A program made the position numbers and the translations under genes. Source: Durusdinium trenchii (Eukaryota; Sar; Dinophyceae; Suessiales; Symbiodiniaceae). Taken from it: a stretch of DNA of 64,000 bases. Under the pieces are notes generated by a model. It had not been told where the DNA came from, did not search any database, and was given only the letters and a program-made list of their open reading frames with translations. Location of the stretch: positions 276,672 through 340,671 of the forward strand of contig CAXAMN010003581.1 in NCBI GenBank assembly GCA_963970005.1, written 5' to 3'. The first letter of the stretch is position 1, and each line of letters starts with the position of its first letter. This document shows positions 11,212-22,114 of the stretch, piece after piece.

Positions 11212-11854
11212 GTGGGCAAGGATGTGTAAAGAAGAGGGCATCTTTGGGCGCTGAGGTAGTCCAAAAGTGATGGTTGCCGGTTCCATGTCAGCCTGGTGGA
11301 GGAAGTGTAGTAGGTCTTAGGAGCCTTAGGTCCCTCCATGCCCCGGCCATGGTGTCATTTGCGCGTTCCCGGTGCGGCGTGGTGCCAGGACAAAACGGAG
11401 TCCAAGGCTGGGCAAAATGCAGCTCCGGCCATCACACAGCGGCGGTGTTTGGTGAGACACGAGATGCCTGCAGCAAGACTCAAAACACGTTCAACTTTGG
11501 GTATATCCCACTACCATCCATGAATCCATGACCAGGCTTTTGTGGATGATGATGATTATTATTGGTGTTATCATTATTAGTAATGGCCTTTCACAAAACT
11601 AGTGACAATGTTTTACCGGCTGTTACTGGTAATGTGGCGCACCCTGCGTTGATACATCCATCATTAAACCAATGATCCCAAAGAACCTTTGGAGAGTAAA
11701 GGCCGGTAAGGTAAGGAAGTGGTGTTTTTGGAGAAGGACGCACACCGGGTATCGTGGTGTGTTTCTCTTGTTTTTTTCGCTTATGGAGCAGTTAGGACAT
11801 CCCAGATGTACCCTTGGATTTATATTGAGAGAAGCAGTGATGCCCTGGAAGAGA

Positions 11855-11931
11855 CCCACATGGAACCTGAAAACCACTGGTTTGTGGAGGAAGCTAGTCT
11901 TCCAAAGATCCATGTTCAGGTTCCATGTGAA
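11855..11931. repeat. Hairpin element, family shared with 56371
   Basis: Arms acatggaacctga and tcaggttccatgt enclose an internal aaaaccactggtttgtgga block. The reverse complement of 56371-56456 has the same layout and the same internal block. The pair defines a second small inverted-repeat family, about 75-85 bp, without coding capacity. Confidence 0.65.
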
Positions 11932-12520
11932 TCTTCCTCTCCACTTGCTCCACTTGTCAGTTCTCCGGTAGAGGGAGAGGCAGGAGATGAGGAGAGAGAG
12001 GCAACGTGTGGCGACCCCTGGGGCCTGCTGCCCCTGAATAGTGCACAGTGCGCAGGGCTATTGCCAAGAAACCACGACCAGACACCTTGTCTTCCAAGCG
12101 TCGTTGGCGCGCAGGGCAAGGATCAGAAGGCCATGGCTATGGGGTTGGAGGGTTGTGGTCATGGTGCCTTTTGCCAAATGGGCAATGGACCTGGAGAGCC
12201 GCGTCAAGTCCTTGAAAGTTTCTAGATTTAGGTTCTATGATACACTGAGACTTCAATCACTGGAAATCGGCAAGGACTTCTGGGAGTTTGTTGGTAGAGA
12301 TTGATCCTTGGATCACCGTCATTTCAAGTTCTTTGTGCTGATTCACGGGCATTTGCACAGGCTTGGGGTGTGTACCTTTTGCTAGAGTTAATGGTTATTA
12401 CTGCATACTTTGTTTCTGTATATTGCGGCATTGCTGGCAGCATGCGTATGAGTTTAAACATCGGTCCTTCATGGTGGGTCAGTGACCCAACTTGTGGGCA
12501 AAAAGATGTTCTTAAAATAA

Positions 12521-12619
12521 CACAAACACTCCGTGTATGCCATATATGCCGATCGATTGGGGTGGTTTTGGGGGTCAATGGGGGCGGCAGTCCTATGGCA
12601 GTCCCATGGGGTGTTTGGG
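12521..12619. mobile_element. CCCAGACAC-family element, diverged copy 3
   Basis: Begins cacaaacactccgtgtatgc and ends ccatggggtgtttggg, with the internal ggcggcagtcctatggcag block. Termini carry AAACAC/GTGTTT instead of AGACAC/GTGTCT. No clean target duplication remains. Confidence 0.65.
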
Positions 12620-12744
12620 TATCTACTGTAACTTATCCTCTCACCATACCTGTTTGGGAAGGTCAGCCCGTTGCCAACGCCTCGTCGGATGAGCTCGTTG
12701 CTTGCTTCGTGTGAAGACACTTCGTGTCCGTGAGACCACACGAG

Positions 12745-12819
12745 GACTCCCGGCGAGAGAAGAAGGAGAGTAGCAGCCCTCCTCGAAAGGAGCCTGGACT
12801 CCGGCGAAAGCCTGGAGAG
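12745..12819 (+). CDS. 25-codon charged exon (candidate)
   Basis: AG|G start (cacacgag|GAC) and AG|GT end (GGAGAG|gtcttg) enclose exactly 25 codons: DSRREKKESSSPPRKEPGLR plus RKPGE. It aligns with the exon at 10444 (DRRERKDSGSPPRK), which suggests the two are duplicates. Confidence 0.5.
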
Positions 12820-13236
12820 GTCTTGCGCGTGTTCGTACCGATTCCTGGTGGCCGGTCCAAACCAGGTTGAAGAACCCGAACTAGACTATCCTATAGGTAC
12901 CCCTGGTGACGGGTCCTACAATAAGGTCACTGTCCACCTCTGTTGGAAGCACGAAAGGAGTCGATCCATGCTCAAACTGATCGTAAGGGGGTAGGCGAGA
13001 CGGTCGTTTCACCGGTGAGACCGATGCATGTTGAAGTTTGAAGTGGTATAGTGTTGGATCATGTTGGATCTTCCCTCCCCTCCCTGGGAAACAAGTGAAG
13101 GAGACAGTAGTGGTCATAGTGGCGGTGGCAGTAGCAGAGTTGCAGGAATCAAGCAAAACCTCAGTAGAGGTTAGGCAGATATCGTAAAGGAAAGCAAATT
13201 CCTGACAATAGTTAATCATCCTTTTGGGTTATCCTC

Positions 13237-14040
13237 TATAGAATCTGAGAGCTTGAGCTGAAAATGACCCTCAGATTTTATAGATATTTTTCTAATGGAA
13301 TCAATCATTAACCTACCTGAAAAACCACAACATTTTAGACATGGGGTCCAAAAAAGTCCGTTTGTTCTCTCAAAATGGGTGCCAACACTTGATTATATAG
13401 AGAGGGCACGCCATGTCACCAGATTTTGCAGAGGTCCTAACAATTAACCCTATAGAAAGCATTTGGAGTAGTAGAAGGTTGAGAATTGATTTTAGAGTGG
13501 ATGGCGTGTTGTGAGGTCAGGTAGGTTGATATTTCATTTTATATTGCTGAAAGCATTTTGACAGAAGGTTGAGAATTGATTTTAGAGTGGATGGTTTGCT
13601 GTGAGATCAGGTCTACAAAATCAAAACCAACCTTTTGGGACACTTTCATCCAAACATTTTTATTAAATCAATTTCAACCTTCACAATATGTCCCCAAACT
13701 TCTCCATAAAATCAAAACCAACCTCTTGGGCCACATTTATCAAATGTTTTTTTTAAAAATCAATTTCAAGCTTATATGTCCCACACTTCCCTATAGAATC
13801 AAGACCAACCTTGGCTATGCATCATTGATGTGTCAATGTTTTGCTATCATCTGTTCATGATGATGCACACCCATACCCTGAGGCACTTGATTCTATGGAG
13901 AACCGGTTTCCAGCACTGCAGGAGGTTATATTTGATTCTATAGTGGGGCAAACTGCCCTGGGAGCCTGGTTTTTCGTTTACACCTATAAAATCAATTCTC
14001 AAGGTACACCGGTAATTCCACGGGGGATAGTAAACCAATC
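13237..14040. repeat. AT-rich block of degenerate tandem units
   Basis: Two 50-bp copies beginning agaaggttgagaattgattt lie at about 13470 and 13563. Three degenerate copies of a roughly 92-bp unit beginning aaaatcaaaaccaacc run from about 13617 to 13815. GC content is visibly lower than in neighbours. Plus-strand open frames here have no protein-like composition. Confidence 0.6.
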
Positions 14041-14491
14041 AAGAAACAGGCCTGTTTTTTGAATATCATGCCGGCAAAGCGGATCCTCTCAAACAGCTCA
14101 AGGTCCAGATTCTGAGGTGTAGTAAGAGTAATAGTACATAGGAATATACATGTTTTTGATAGACAAATTTAGGGTATATATCCCATTGCCAGGTTTCAGT
14201 GGATGATGATGGTTAGTACACATGCCCCTCTTAAAAAGTGCTAAATCTTGACCAACTGCTACAGGTCATGGGACAAACCCAAGATATAAGTAGATCATGA
14301 GAAATCAAGGGTATATTATCTTCAGGTTTGGTCACACAAGTCACTGGGCCAGCTTCCAGGTTGGGGTAGGCTCGTCATAGCAACGTTCGGTGTGGCGAAA
14401 TCAGACCGAGACCATCAGGTGGAAGTCTTCTTTTTCCCCGGCCAGAACACCTCAGAGACCCACCACATCCCACCAGTCACCCGGCCCGCAG

Positions 14492-14539
14492 GAGCGTTAC
14501 AACTCCGAGGTCCGACGTGACGAAGTCGAGAGCTGGTAG
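14492..14539 (+). CDS. Short terminal exon with stop (candidate)
   Basis: A good acceptor, cggcccgcag, is followed by ERYNSEVRRDEVESW and TAG. It is charged like its neighbours. Fifteen codons are too few for certainty. Confidence 0.35.
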   Translation, partial: ERYNSEVRRDEVESW

Positions 14540-14554
14540 ATGGTCACTGTTAAT

Positions 14555-14735
14555 TCTCAATATATATATATATATATTATCAAAAATATAAACATGCCGG
14601 TATATATGTGTATTGCCCTATAGTTAGATACATACACATACATGAATACATGCATGCATGGATTAACACATACCTACATACATACATACTTACATACATA
14701 CCGTATGTATACAATATCTATATATTTATATATAC
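14555..14735. repeat. TA and TACA/CATA microsatellites
   Basis: A (TA)n run, followed after a gap by tacatacatacata and related tetranucleotide arrays. Confidence 0.85.
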
Positions 14736-15136
14736 ATATGTTCGTCTTTAGCGGTCACATCACATCCCACATATGGGAGAGTAAACCTAGTTGCCTCAAT
14801 TGCAACCGAAGGGATGGCCTGTTGGGTGATCTGGATGTTTTCACGTTCACAACCCAATTCAGACAGATGAAACTGGGGCCCCAAATGTAGCAGAGGGTGT
14901 CCACTGGCAGATCGTAGCTCTTGACTTGACTATGAGCATATATCCACAGCAAACCTGTTTGCAAGTTGGCCCTTGCCTCAAGCATTGTCCAAGTAGGTCA
15001 GCGGGTGTATTGATTCCGTTCCCAGCACAGTTTTGATCCTCCAACGTCCTCCCCCTACAGATTGGTTGGGTAGATGAATGCCTTCGAGTTCTGTTGACAG
15101 GTTTGACCCACTCGCTGGCGCACCCACTCACGCCAG

Positions 15137-15178
15137 GATGAAGAGGAGAAACCCAGCCCCGCTGAGGACTGTGGCAGT
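15137..15178 (+). CDS. KPSPAE-type exon, copy 1 (candidate)
   Basis: Acceptor cacgccag, then DEEEKPSPAEDCGS; the frame stays open downstream past 15207. The motif DEEEKPSPAE matches DEDDKPSPAE at 16951, which also follows a consensus acceptor. That repeat is the main support. The 3' border is not fixed. Confidence 0.4.
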
Positions 15179-15375
15179 GTGAAATCATCCTGGAAGAATG
15201 TTCTGAAGGTTTTGTTCTCCGGGAATCCTTGCCACACTTATATTAATGGCGCGAGGCGAAACAATAAAACTAAAACATTCCCCGGGCTCACCCGGCGCCG
15301 TGGAGATGTTCCGCCGAGTCGTCCGGGTGGAACGCTAGGCCTAAAGACAATAAGAAAGATATAAATAACAATTGG

Positions 15376-15432
15376 TGTTCGTATTTTATAATTGCTGTAT
15401 TTTGGTCCTTCCTTTAAGATAAAATACGAACA
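15376..15432. repeat. Perfect 14-bp inverted repeat
   Basis: TGTTCGTATTTTAT at 15376-15389 is mirrored by ATAAAATACGAACA at 15419-15432 around a 29-nt loop. It has no T-run and no nearby gene end that would make it a terminator. It may be a small foldback repeat. Confidence 0.7.
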
Positions 15433-15769
15433 ATAAGAGATGTGTAAGGGGGCCCCAGATCCAAGAAGGGGCGTGGGACGGAGGCTGCAGAAATGAGGTG
15501 CCTGTGGCCTGTGTTGCTTGGATCAGGCTGTGGCCTTCTTGCACATCTCGAATCCAGAGTTTGCTTTGTGAGGAAACTCGAATCCAAAGCAGGTGGTGTG
15601 GTGCTTCTAGGCAGTTGTTCTCAAGCACGGTGTGTTGGTGTGTGTTGGTGCTTCTAGGCAGTTGATTACTTTGACTGTTGAGCCGGTCATGGCGGTGCTA
15701 GCAGGTCACGCTGTCAGCATTGGACCAGACTTCACCTGTGCCGTTGGGTCTTGCTTTGATCTCGTCCAG

Positions 15770-15832
15770 GAAAAGAGAAAGAAGGATGAAGACACAAGGC
15801 TTGACCTGTGCTCCCACGAGCCCAGGAGCTAG
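15770..15832 (+). CDS. EKRKKD-type exon with stop, copy 1 (candidate)
   Basis: Acceptor tctcgtccag, then EKRKKDEDTRLDLCSHEPRS and TAG. The first eight residues match the exon at 17818 (EKRKKDDS) and resemble that at 20212 (EKKQKEDE). Distance to the KPSPAE exon is 0.6 kb here and 0.9 kb in the second copy, consistent with a duplicated gene segment. Confidence 0.45.
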   Translation, partial: EKRKKDEDTRLDLCSHEPRS

Positions 15833-16950
15833 CAGCCGCCCCCCTCGAAGATTTTGGACGGACAGGAATTGACCAAGTTTGAGGAAAGGCGGCTATCAGA
15901 TGGGAGCCATTTCTTCCAACGGGGCATTCTCAGAGTTCATGACCTTCCTATGATGCGTATGATGCCAGGAACCTCCAAGGAGTGTTGCCACGTTTGTTTG
16001 TGTTGGATGGCCTTAGACCAACTGGTGGTGAAACGAGGGTCATTCCATGTGGTCACTTGCAGTGTGAAGTGTGCCGGTTTTGCAGAGTTTGCTTGGTTGG
16101 GATGTGGATGTCATCCATTTTTGTCTCCTCTTATGCCTGTACCAAAGCACCCCACAACATAAAATGGGGGAAGGTTGTGACGTGGAACTGAGGGGACCAC
16201 AAATGATTATTTCATCAATCAACCTAGTTTCTTGGTTGGCTGCTGAAGCCCGAGGTAAATTAAAGGAAACAAATGAAGCACCAATAGAACCGCTAATTGC
16301 TGCTAGCAGTTCATGTCGGACTTCAATCATTGGCCACCAGGTGACTTTACAGTGGATGGACAGGTGATTTGGGCTTGTAAATCCTTTTGAATGACTTACA
16401 GACTTACATGTTTGATATTGTTTGATATTCTTACAATTCAATATTGATTGCAGAGGCCCTTTTTCTTCACGTTTTGAGGGACACCGTTTCATCCTCGGGT
16501 CAAGACCAAGACCGCCATCCATGGCCATCCGCCAGGGACGCAGAAAAGCGAGACGAGGTGCGGATTTGGGGAGATGAGACAAAGGTTAGGAGAAGCCCTC
16601 TAGCTTATGTGGGTCTTGTTCTTTGAAGCGCATTTGGCAGACTTGGCAACCACAGAAACTGTATTCAATCTGCGGAGAACCAGATGCTGATTTTCGTGAT
16701 GTCCAATCAGTTCGGAACTTTGGTGGAGCGGTGCCGCCATGCCCAGCAAGTTGCACTTATTCAAAAGATGCAGAGCAGAGAAGTTGTTTGGCAGATGTGT
16801 GCTTGACTCGGTGAAATTCTCCTTGGGATTGTCCTGGTTTTTTCTTTTGATGCTCCTTAAGTGGCTACAGTAGAAACCATGAGCAGCATTTTTCACCCCA
16901 AACCATCACGAGCTCATCCTCCACTGGCCCCTTAGCTGGCTCTCTCCCAG

Positions 16951-17019
16951 GACGAGGACGACAAGCCCAGCCCCGCAGAGGCGTTGACGCGCGGCAATCG
17001 GGGCTTGGTCCGCTCCTGA
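16951..17019 (+). CDS. KPSPAE-type exon with stop, copy 2 (candidate)
   Basis: A pyrimidine-rich acceptor, ggctctctcccag, is followed by DEDDKPSPAEALTRGNRG, LVRS and TGA. Partner of the 15137 exon. The foldback element at 17044 starts 24 bp after the stop. Confidence 0.5.
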   Translation, partial: DEDDKPSPAEALTRGNRGLVRS

Positions 17020-17043
17020 AGAGTCGCCCTCAAAGGCTTCATG

Positions 17044-17565
17044 CCCAGCACTCCATGTATGCCATATATGCCTACGTTGGCATTGAGCTCGCAGGAGGTG
17101 CGAATTTTGATTTTCCATTTTGCAGCCACTTGCAGCCACTTGGAGCCATGTGGCTGGCAAGTGGCTGCCATGTGGCTGCAAGTGACTGCTACTTCAGTCC
17201 GGAGAATATCATGATTTCTCCGCACGCAGTTCTGAAGAAAACCAAGATTTCTACAATGCTGTTCAGCAAAGAAAGTTCGGTTTTCTCCAGAGCTGCGCGG
17301 GGAGAAATCATGAAATATATATATATAACTTTTCCGAGAATAAATTCCAAACTTCTGCAGAGCTAGCGACGAAGAAATCTTGCAGGTTTACATAAAGAAC
17401 TCAAAGTGCAAGTGTTGAAGTGTACTTGCTTGATGCAAGTGGCTGCCTGAGCAAGTGGCTGCAAGTGACTGCAAAGCCAAAAATCAAAATGTACGTCATT
17501 TGCTCGCTCATTGGGGTGGTTTTGGGGTCAATGTAGGCATATGTGGCATACATGGAGTGTTTGGG
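17044..17565. mobile_element. 522-bp foldback element of the CCCAGACAC family
   Basis: The left end, cccagcactccatgtatgcc, and the right end, ggcatacatggagtgtttggg, are inverted. The symmetry goes much deeper. The block attttgattttccattttgcagccacttgcagccact near 17103-17139 is mirrored at about 17445-17490. Around the centre, atcatgatttctcc at 17209 is mirrored by ggagaaatcatga at 17301. An atg triplet flanks both sides (17041-17043 and 17566-17568). No transposase is present. It is a long imperfect palindrome able to form a large hairpin. Confidence 0.75.
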
Positions 17566-17817
17566 ATGCGTACTCGGTTGCTGAGGAACAGGGTCCTAGT
17601 CCTGGGCACGAGAGAGAGGGTGAAAATCGATGGGAAAGTCGGGAAAATCGGGGAAGTGGGTGCAAATCATTGAATGGAACTGACAACTTGTTCTCTTCTG
17701 TGCAGTTTCGTCAAGAATGCAAGTCTCTAAGTTCCCTTATGCGCACCAGTGCAAGCAAAGAAAGACCAAAAGCATATGACGAACCATGAATTGACGAGAC
17801 GAGCTGTGCTGGCACAG

Positions 17818-17868
17818 GAGAAAAGAAAGAAGGATGACTCCGAAGCAGGGGAGGCACGGTGGAACAAC
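17818..17868 (+). CDS. EKRKKD-type exon, copy 2 (candidate)
   Basis: Acceptor ctggcacag, then EKRKKDDSEAGEARW. The frame runs on, but the region past the Trp looks intronic. Partner of the 15770 exon. Confidence 0.4.
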
Positions 17869-18914
17869 TGTTGCACTGTTGAACCATGGTTTCGTGCAAC
17901 ACACGACTTCACAAGATACTTAATTAGTTGTTCTCTACCAACTGTGCGCCTGTCGCTGTTCGGCTTCGATGATTCTTTTGAGGTCGCAGTGCCCGCGTTA
18001 GATAATGATATAGATTATAGATGTATTATATACTGTATTCAGATGACAGATGCTTTTCTCAACCACACTGACAGTGAAGGATTGATCATGCACTGAAAGA
18101 AGGCTACCAAATGCCAGCCGCCATTCAGTCAAGCTTCGTCTATGGAAGTTGGGTCACACTTCCTAGCACTGCTTTTGCACTTTTCCCTTGAGCATATAAC
18201 CTGCGAATGGGCAGTTAGCAGTTAATGATCAACTATCCGCGGAGGATGAAGCGCGTGCAAGACTACAGTTGTTCAGAGTTTGTCGGACAACGTAGGCCGC
18301 CGGCCTGTTATTGAGTGCACCAACTCACCTTAGCATAATACTAAGCAGTCGTCGAACCCCTCGAAACAGAACAGAACCTATGTTGAGCTGTGATGACGTT
18401 TGCAAGCATTCGGCCAAGTTTGGGGTCCAACCGATTTCGATCCAAGATGACTCGCGTTGGTTTTCCGCCCGTGCTGAAACCGACACATGAATGGATGTAC
18501 CGTTTCCTGGGCAGAGTGACCGTTTCCGCCACCAGAGTGGCCGTCGTCGTTGGTTTCCCTGCGTTTTGCCCATGTGGGGAACGAGCAAGGGCCAGATCCA
18601 GCAAGGTTTGGGGTCCGAAGAGTTCTCAACCTACAGTTTTGTTTTTTTCCGGTAGGTTTTCGTTGATGTTATTCGTTTGTTTGCGAGCGACAGAGTAAGA
18701 AAGGTTGGAGCATGGTTGGGTTGGAAACGCCGAAACGAGAGCCGGACAACCCATAGACATCCATAGACCAGCGGTGGGTGTGAATTATTGGTCGATTTTT
18801 AGTTTGCCTGGGTAGGACGCCATTGAAAGCCGAAGGCCCGAAGGCATCATAAAGCAAAAGTCTTCAAATGGGTCTTTTTTGCCGAAAATAGACCTCGGCC
18901 CGGGCCCTCGCGCA
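17869..18914. other. No supportable gene
   Basis: Open frames near 18325-18700 occur on both strands with similar length, so neither is preferred. A ttggggtcc motif repeats near 18420 and 18610. Confidence 0.4.
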
Positions 18915-18968
18915 GGACGACGCATCCTCGTCACCTGGCAGAGAGGGCGGTGATGGCCAAACCTGGCA
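18915..18968 (+). CDS. Short acidic/Ser-rich exon (candidate)
   Basis: A strong acceptor, gggccctcgcgcag, is followed by DDASSSPGREGGDGQTWQ. The frame stays open to a TGA near 19034. The 3' end is not fixed. Confidence 0.35.
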
Positions 18969-19526
18969 GCTGACTGTAAGATCCAGGCTGCGACAGGTTT
19001 GGAAGGTGTATAGTGGAAGTTCTTCCTGTACCTGAAAGTACTTAGATGGCACCCTCAGGGAATTGATTTAGAATCTAGATCGTGATGAAACAGGCTCCAT
19101 CGCAGATGGTACTCTTAGATCTCCAGTCATTTGGGGGCTGCTTACTACAGAAGTTCTGGGAATCCGCAACTGTACAAGGCGGGAGTAAAAGTCGAAGGAG
19201 TTAGTTCGCAGCAAACTCATTCATTGAGTTCATTATTACAATAAGGTGGCTTGTGAACGTTGACATGTCATGGGCAAGTAGTTAATAACTGAACTTCAGG
19301 TGGTTTGCACACTCATGGGCCTGCAGACCTCCAAGAGGCCTGCTCAAAAAGAAATAATGGGCGTCAATTCCGCCCATCAGTCTCTCCATTCATTTTACTT
19401 GCCCCACCCTACAGCAGCTTCACTGGAAGGATCCCCTTATTGTTTTCTTTTCCATCTCCCATCAGGTTCCATCAACAGAAAAGATGTGGGCGTCCAAACA
19501 ATACATAATACATAAACAATTAAGTT

Positions 19527-19733
19527 GTGGTAGAGACTCCCTGTTCCAAACACATGAACCCATCCGGACTCCCAAGTTCCGGACCCGGCCTCCTTCCACC
19601 AACTCCCTCGCCGGCCCCGACCGCACCGAGGCAACCCTCAGAGAAGCGTGAACGGCTCAGCCCCGAAGAGGAGCCACCGACGACCAGCGATGGCCACACC
19701 GGTGCCGTCGAGTCCGGTGGACAGTGGGGGTGA
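19527..19733 (+). CDS. Pro/Glu-rich open frame (candidate)
   Basis: The middle of the frame encodes a disordered-type peptide, RQPSEKRERLSPEEEPPTTS, in a local GC rise at 19590-19720. It could be an exon of the same charged gene series. Borders unknown. Confidence 0.35.
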   Translation: MVETPCSKHMNPSGLPSSGPGLLPPTPSPAPTAPRQPSEKRERLSPEEEPPTTSDGHTGAVESGGQWG

Positions 19734-20211
19734 CCCATGGTTCGTAGCGAAGGACGGTAGGTCCACCGGTCGGTCTGGTTTGGATCCATAGCCATGTGCC
19801 TATGGTACTTGGAAGAATCTTAGCAGTTTCTGACAGTTTGCAACTCGAAACTGCCAATGTGGTGTTTCGTTTTTGCGATAGGCGGCAGTTGGATGGTTTT
19901 CCATTTGGATAGGCGTACTCCGCAGCCCCCCTTGCACTTGTGGCCCTGCGATGCCAAGCGGTCCTGATACTCTCGGAGATACAAATGAGCTATGGAACAA
20001 CTGCTTGTGGCCCTGGTTGAGTGCGGGCACCGGTCTAATCCTAGACATGGGAGACGCGGGAGGTCCCTCGCGTCCAGTTCTAGGAAAGTTGACCATGTTC
20101 AGTCCATTTTCTCTTCATCCTGGGGTGCATTCTGAAGGATGCCCCCCAAAACAGTCTTCGGGATGCATCACCGGGTCAAACAGGGCTTAACAGTGCTTGC
20201 GCCATGAAAAG

Positions 20212-20265
20212 GAGAAAAAGCAAAAAGAGGACGAGATGAGGCCAGCTGATACGACTGCGTTCCAG
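20212..20265 (+). CDS. 18-codon EKxxKED exon (candidate)
   Basis: AG|G start (tgaaaag|GAG) and AG|GT end (TTCCAG|gtcagc) enclose exactly 18 codons, EKKQKEDEMRPADTTAFQ. Third member of the EKRKKD group (15770, 17818). Confidence 0.45.
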
Positions 20266-20568
20266 GTCAGCTGGTGGAAGTGTGGTTGTGGCATTGGTGT
20301 GTTCATGTACCGTCATGTATACCTAGAGTTGAACAGGGTCAAACATCCGGGACCGCGAAGGGGTTTGGGCACCTAGTTGAGCGGTTTCAGGTACAAGACC
20401 CTGGGATGACGCTATACTGAATCCTGATGGATCCACTGTCACTGGTGGTGGATCCACCTCCTTCTCGGGAAGACCTTCCAGGTGGGTCAACCATAGTCAA
20501 CTGGCCGGTCTCCTGCTTGTATGACCGCCATGTCTTTCACTCGTTTCCCTGGTTCCTCGGACGCGGAG

Positions 20569-20650
20569 GCGCCGCGAAGACGAACTGCAGCGGCGGAGAG
20601 AAGAGAAGCGCCGCAGAGAGGAAGTGCCTCGGCCGATCAATCCGAATGAA
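20569..20650 (+). CDS. Arg/Glu coiled-coil exon (candidate)
   Basis: Acceptor acgcggag; after one base the frame gives RREDELQRRREEKRRREEV then PRPINPNEFG. It is a single charged helix by composition. The 3' border is open; a GC donor near 20628 is possible. Confidence 0.45.
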
Positions 20651-22066
20651 TTTGGTTCATGCAGATGGTTGATGAATGAAAGGCCCTTTGCCAGAATGTT
20701 TTTTAAGTCTTTTTGGTTTCATTTTAGCTTGCATGCTGTTATTAATAAGTTTGTTAGTCACCGGTCGGTTAGATGTGGTTAGTGACTAGTGTCCATGTCT
20801 GCCACAAAAAACACCAAGTTGCAATGGGTGTTAGCATGTGTTAGCTGCTTTTGGCTGGTGTTAATGATAATTACTTTTGGTGCCTCAACCTCCGCATCTT
20901 GAAATCGCTCAATTCCGAGATGCAGATTCCTTGTGTTTGGTTGTATGCTGAAACTCCTCCAGAAACTTCACAGCCCCGCGCATGGAACTAACGACTCGTG
21001 CCTTCCATTTCTTACGTCCCAGCTGGAAGGATGACTTGGCGATGAACGATGAGCAGGTGATGAAGCCAGTGACCCTTTTTTCCAGCCCCACCCCAGCCAA
21101 TTTAGACACATCCTTTATTGATAATGAATTGGCAGTGACAAGGTGACAAGCAGTCGATATGCAGTCGATGACAAGGTTGTGATGGCTATGCTGACTATGC
21201 TTCATTTTGGTTTGTAATGCATAGTGTGAAGCCGATGAGGTGAAGATGTTGTGACCTTCGGGCCGGGTTGGCCCCTTCACCCCAGCATGTTGCAAGTGGT
21301 AAGGGTGACAAGCTGAAGGACCTGATCATCATAAGTTGGGGACAACAACAAATGGAGCACATGAGGGAAGGTCTGAACATGAGGGAAGGTCCCCTTTTTG
21401 TTTTTTCGAGTCGGGGAGTCGCAGCCCACGCAGTTGATCCATTTTGATGGGTAAAATACCCTCCGTTCCTTTTCATGTTTCGAGAATGCGGCAGCTGGCC
21501 TTTGGGCTGGCAGCGCACCAAAAAAACCGCGCATGGTTCGGGACCACTTCAGAGAGACATCCATCAAGGAGAAGAGCAAAGTGGATGCTGATAGGAGCTG
21601 ACGGGCTGGCAAGTGGCGAGAGAAGCGACGCAGAGTTCTGCATGACTGTCAGTTGCAAGAACTTTACTGGGTCTTTGTGCTTGTCAATTGGTCATGCAGG
21701 AAGGGTCGTTGTGTGCCATGCATGAGGCGCATGTGGGGAGATGCAGGCATCACCTTAAAACAGTTGCTTGCTTACAAGTTTACATGCTGTTCTCGTCATG
21801 CATGCAGGCCCTGACTTTTGCGCCGTTGCAAAAATACGTAGGACCTGAGAACGAAACAGGTGTACCCTTGGCGGGACTTGGCAGGATTGTCAAGCGAACC
21901 TCCAGTAGACACCAACAGAAATCCAGCGACTTGTTCGGATGCTACTCAGATTGCACTTGAAACTCCTGTTACACATTCAGTTTTGAACGCTTGACTTCGA
22001 TTGAACTCCAATGGACGACCCTTCTTCATGTCTCGGCCGAGCCGTCGGTCACCGGAATTCCGTCAG
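20651..22066. other. No firm gene
   Basis: Around 21545-21670 there are short charged peptides on the plus strand (SIKEKSKVDADRS, WREKRRRVLHDCQ). They lie in a frame broken by stops. They may be tiny exons but cannot be bounded. Confidence 0.35.
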
Positions 22067-22114
22067 GAGAGCCTCCCGGGAGCATCGAAAAGAGGAGGAG
22101 CGACGTCGATTGAG
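22067..22114 (+). CDS. Arg/Glu coiled-coil exon (candidate)
   Basis: Acceptor ccgtcag; after one base the frame gives RASREHRKEEERRRL. A GT donor after AG (ATTGAG|gtctga) follows at 22115. An upstream in-frame ATG at 22011 also exists, so a longer first exon is possible. Confidence 0.4.
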
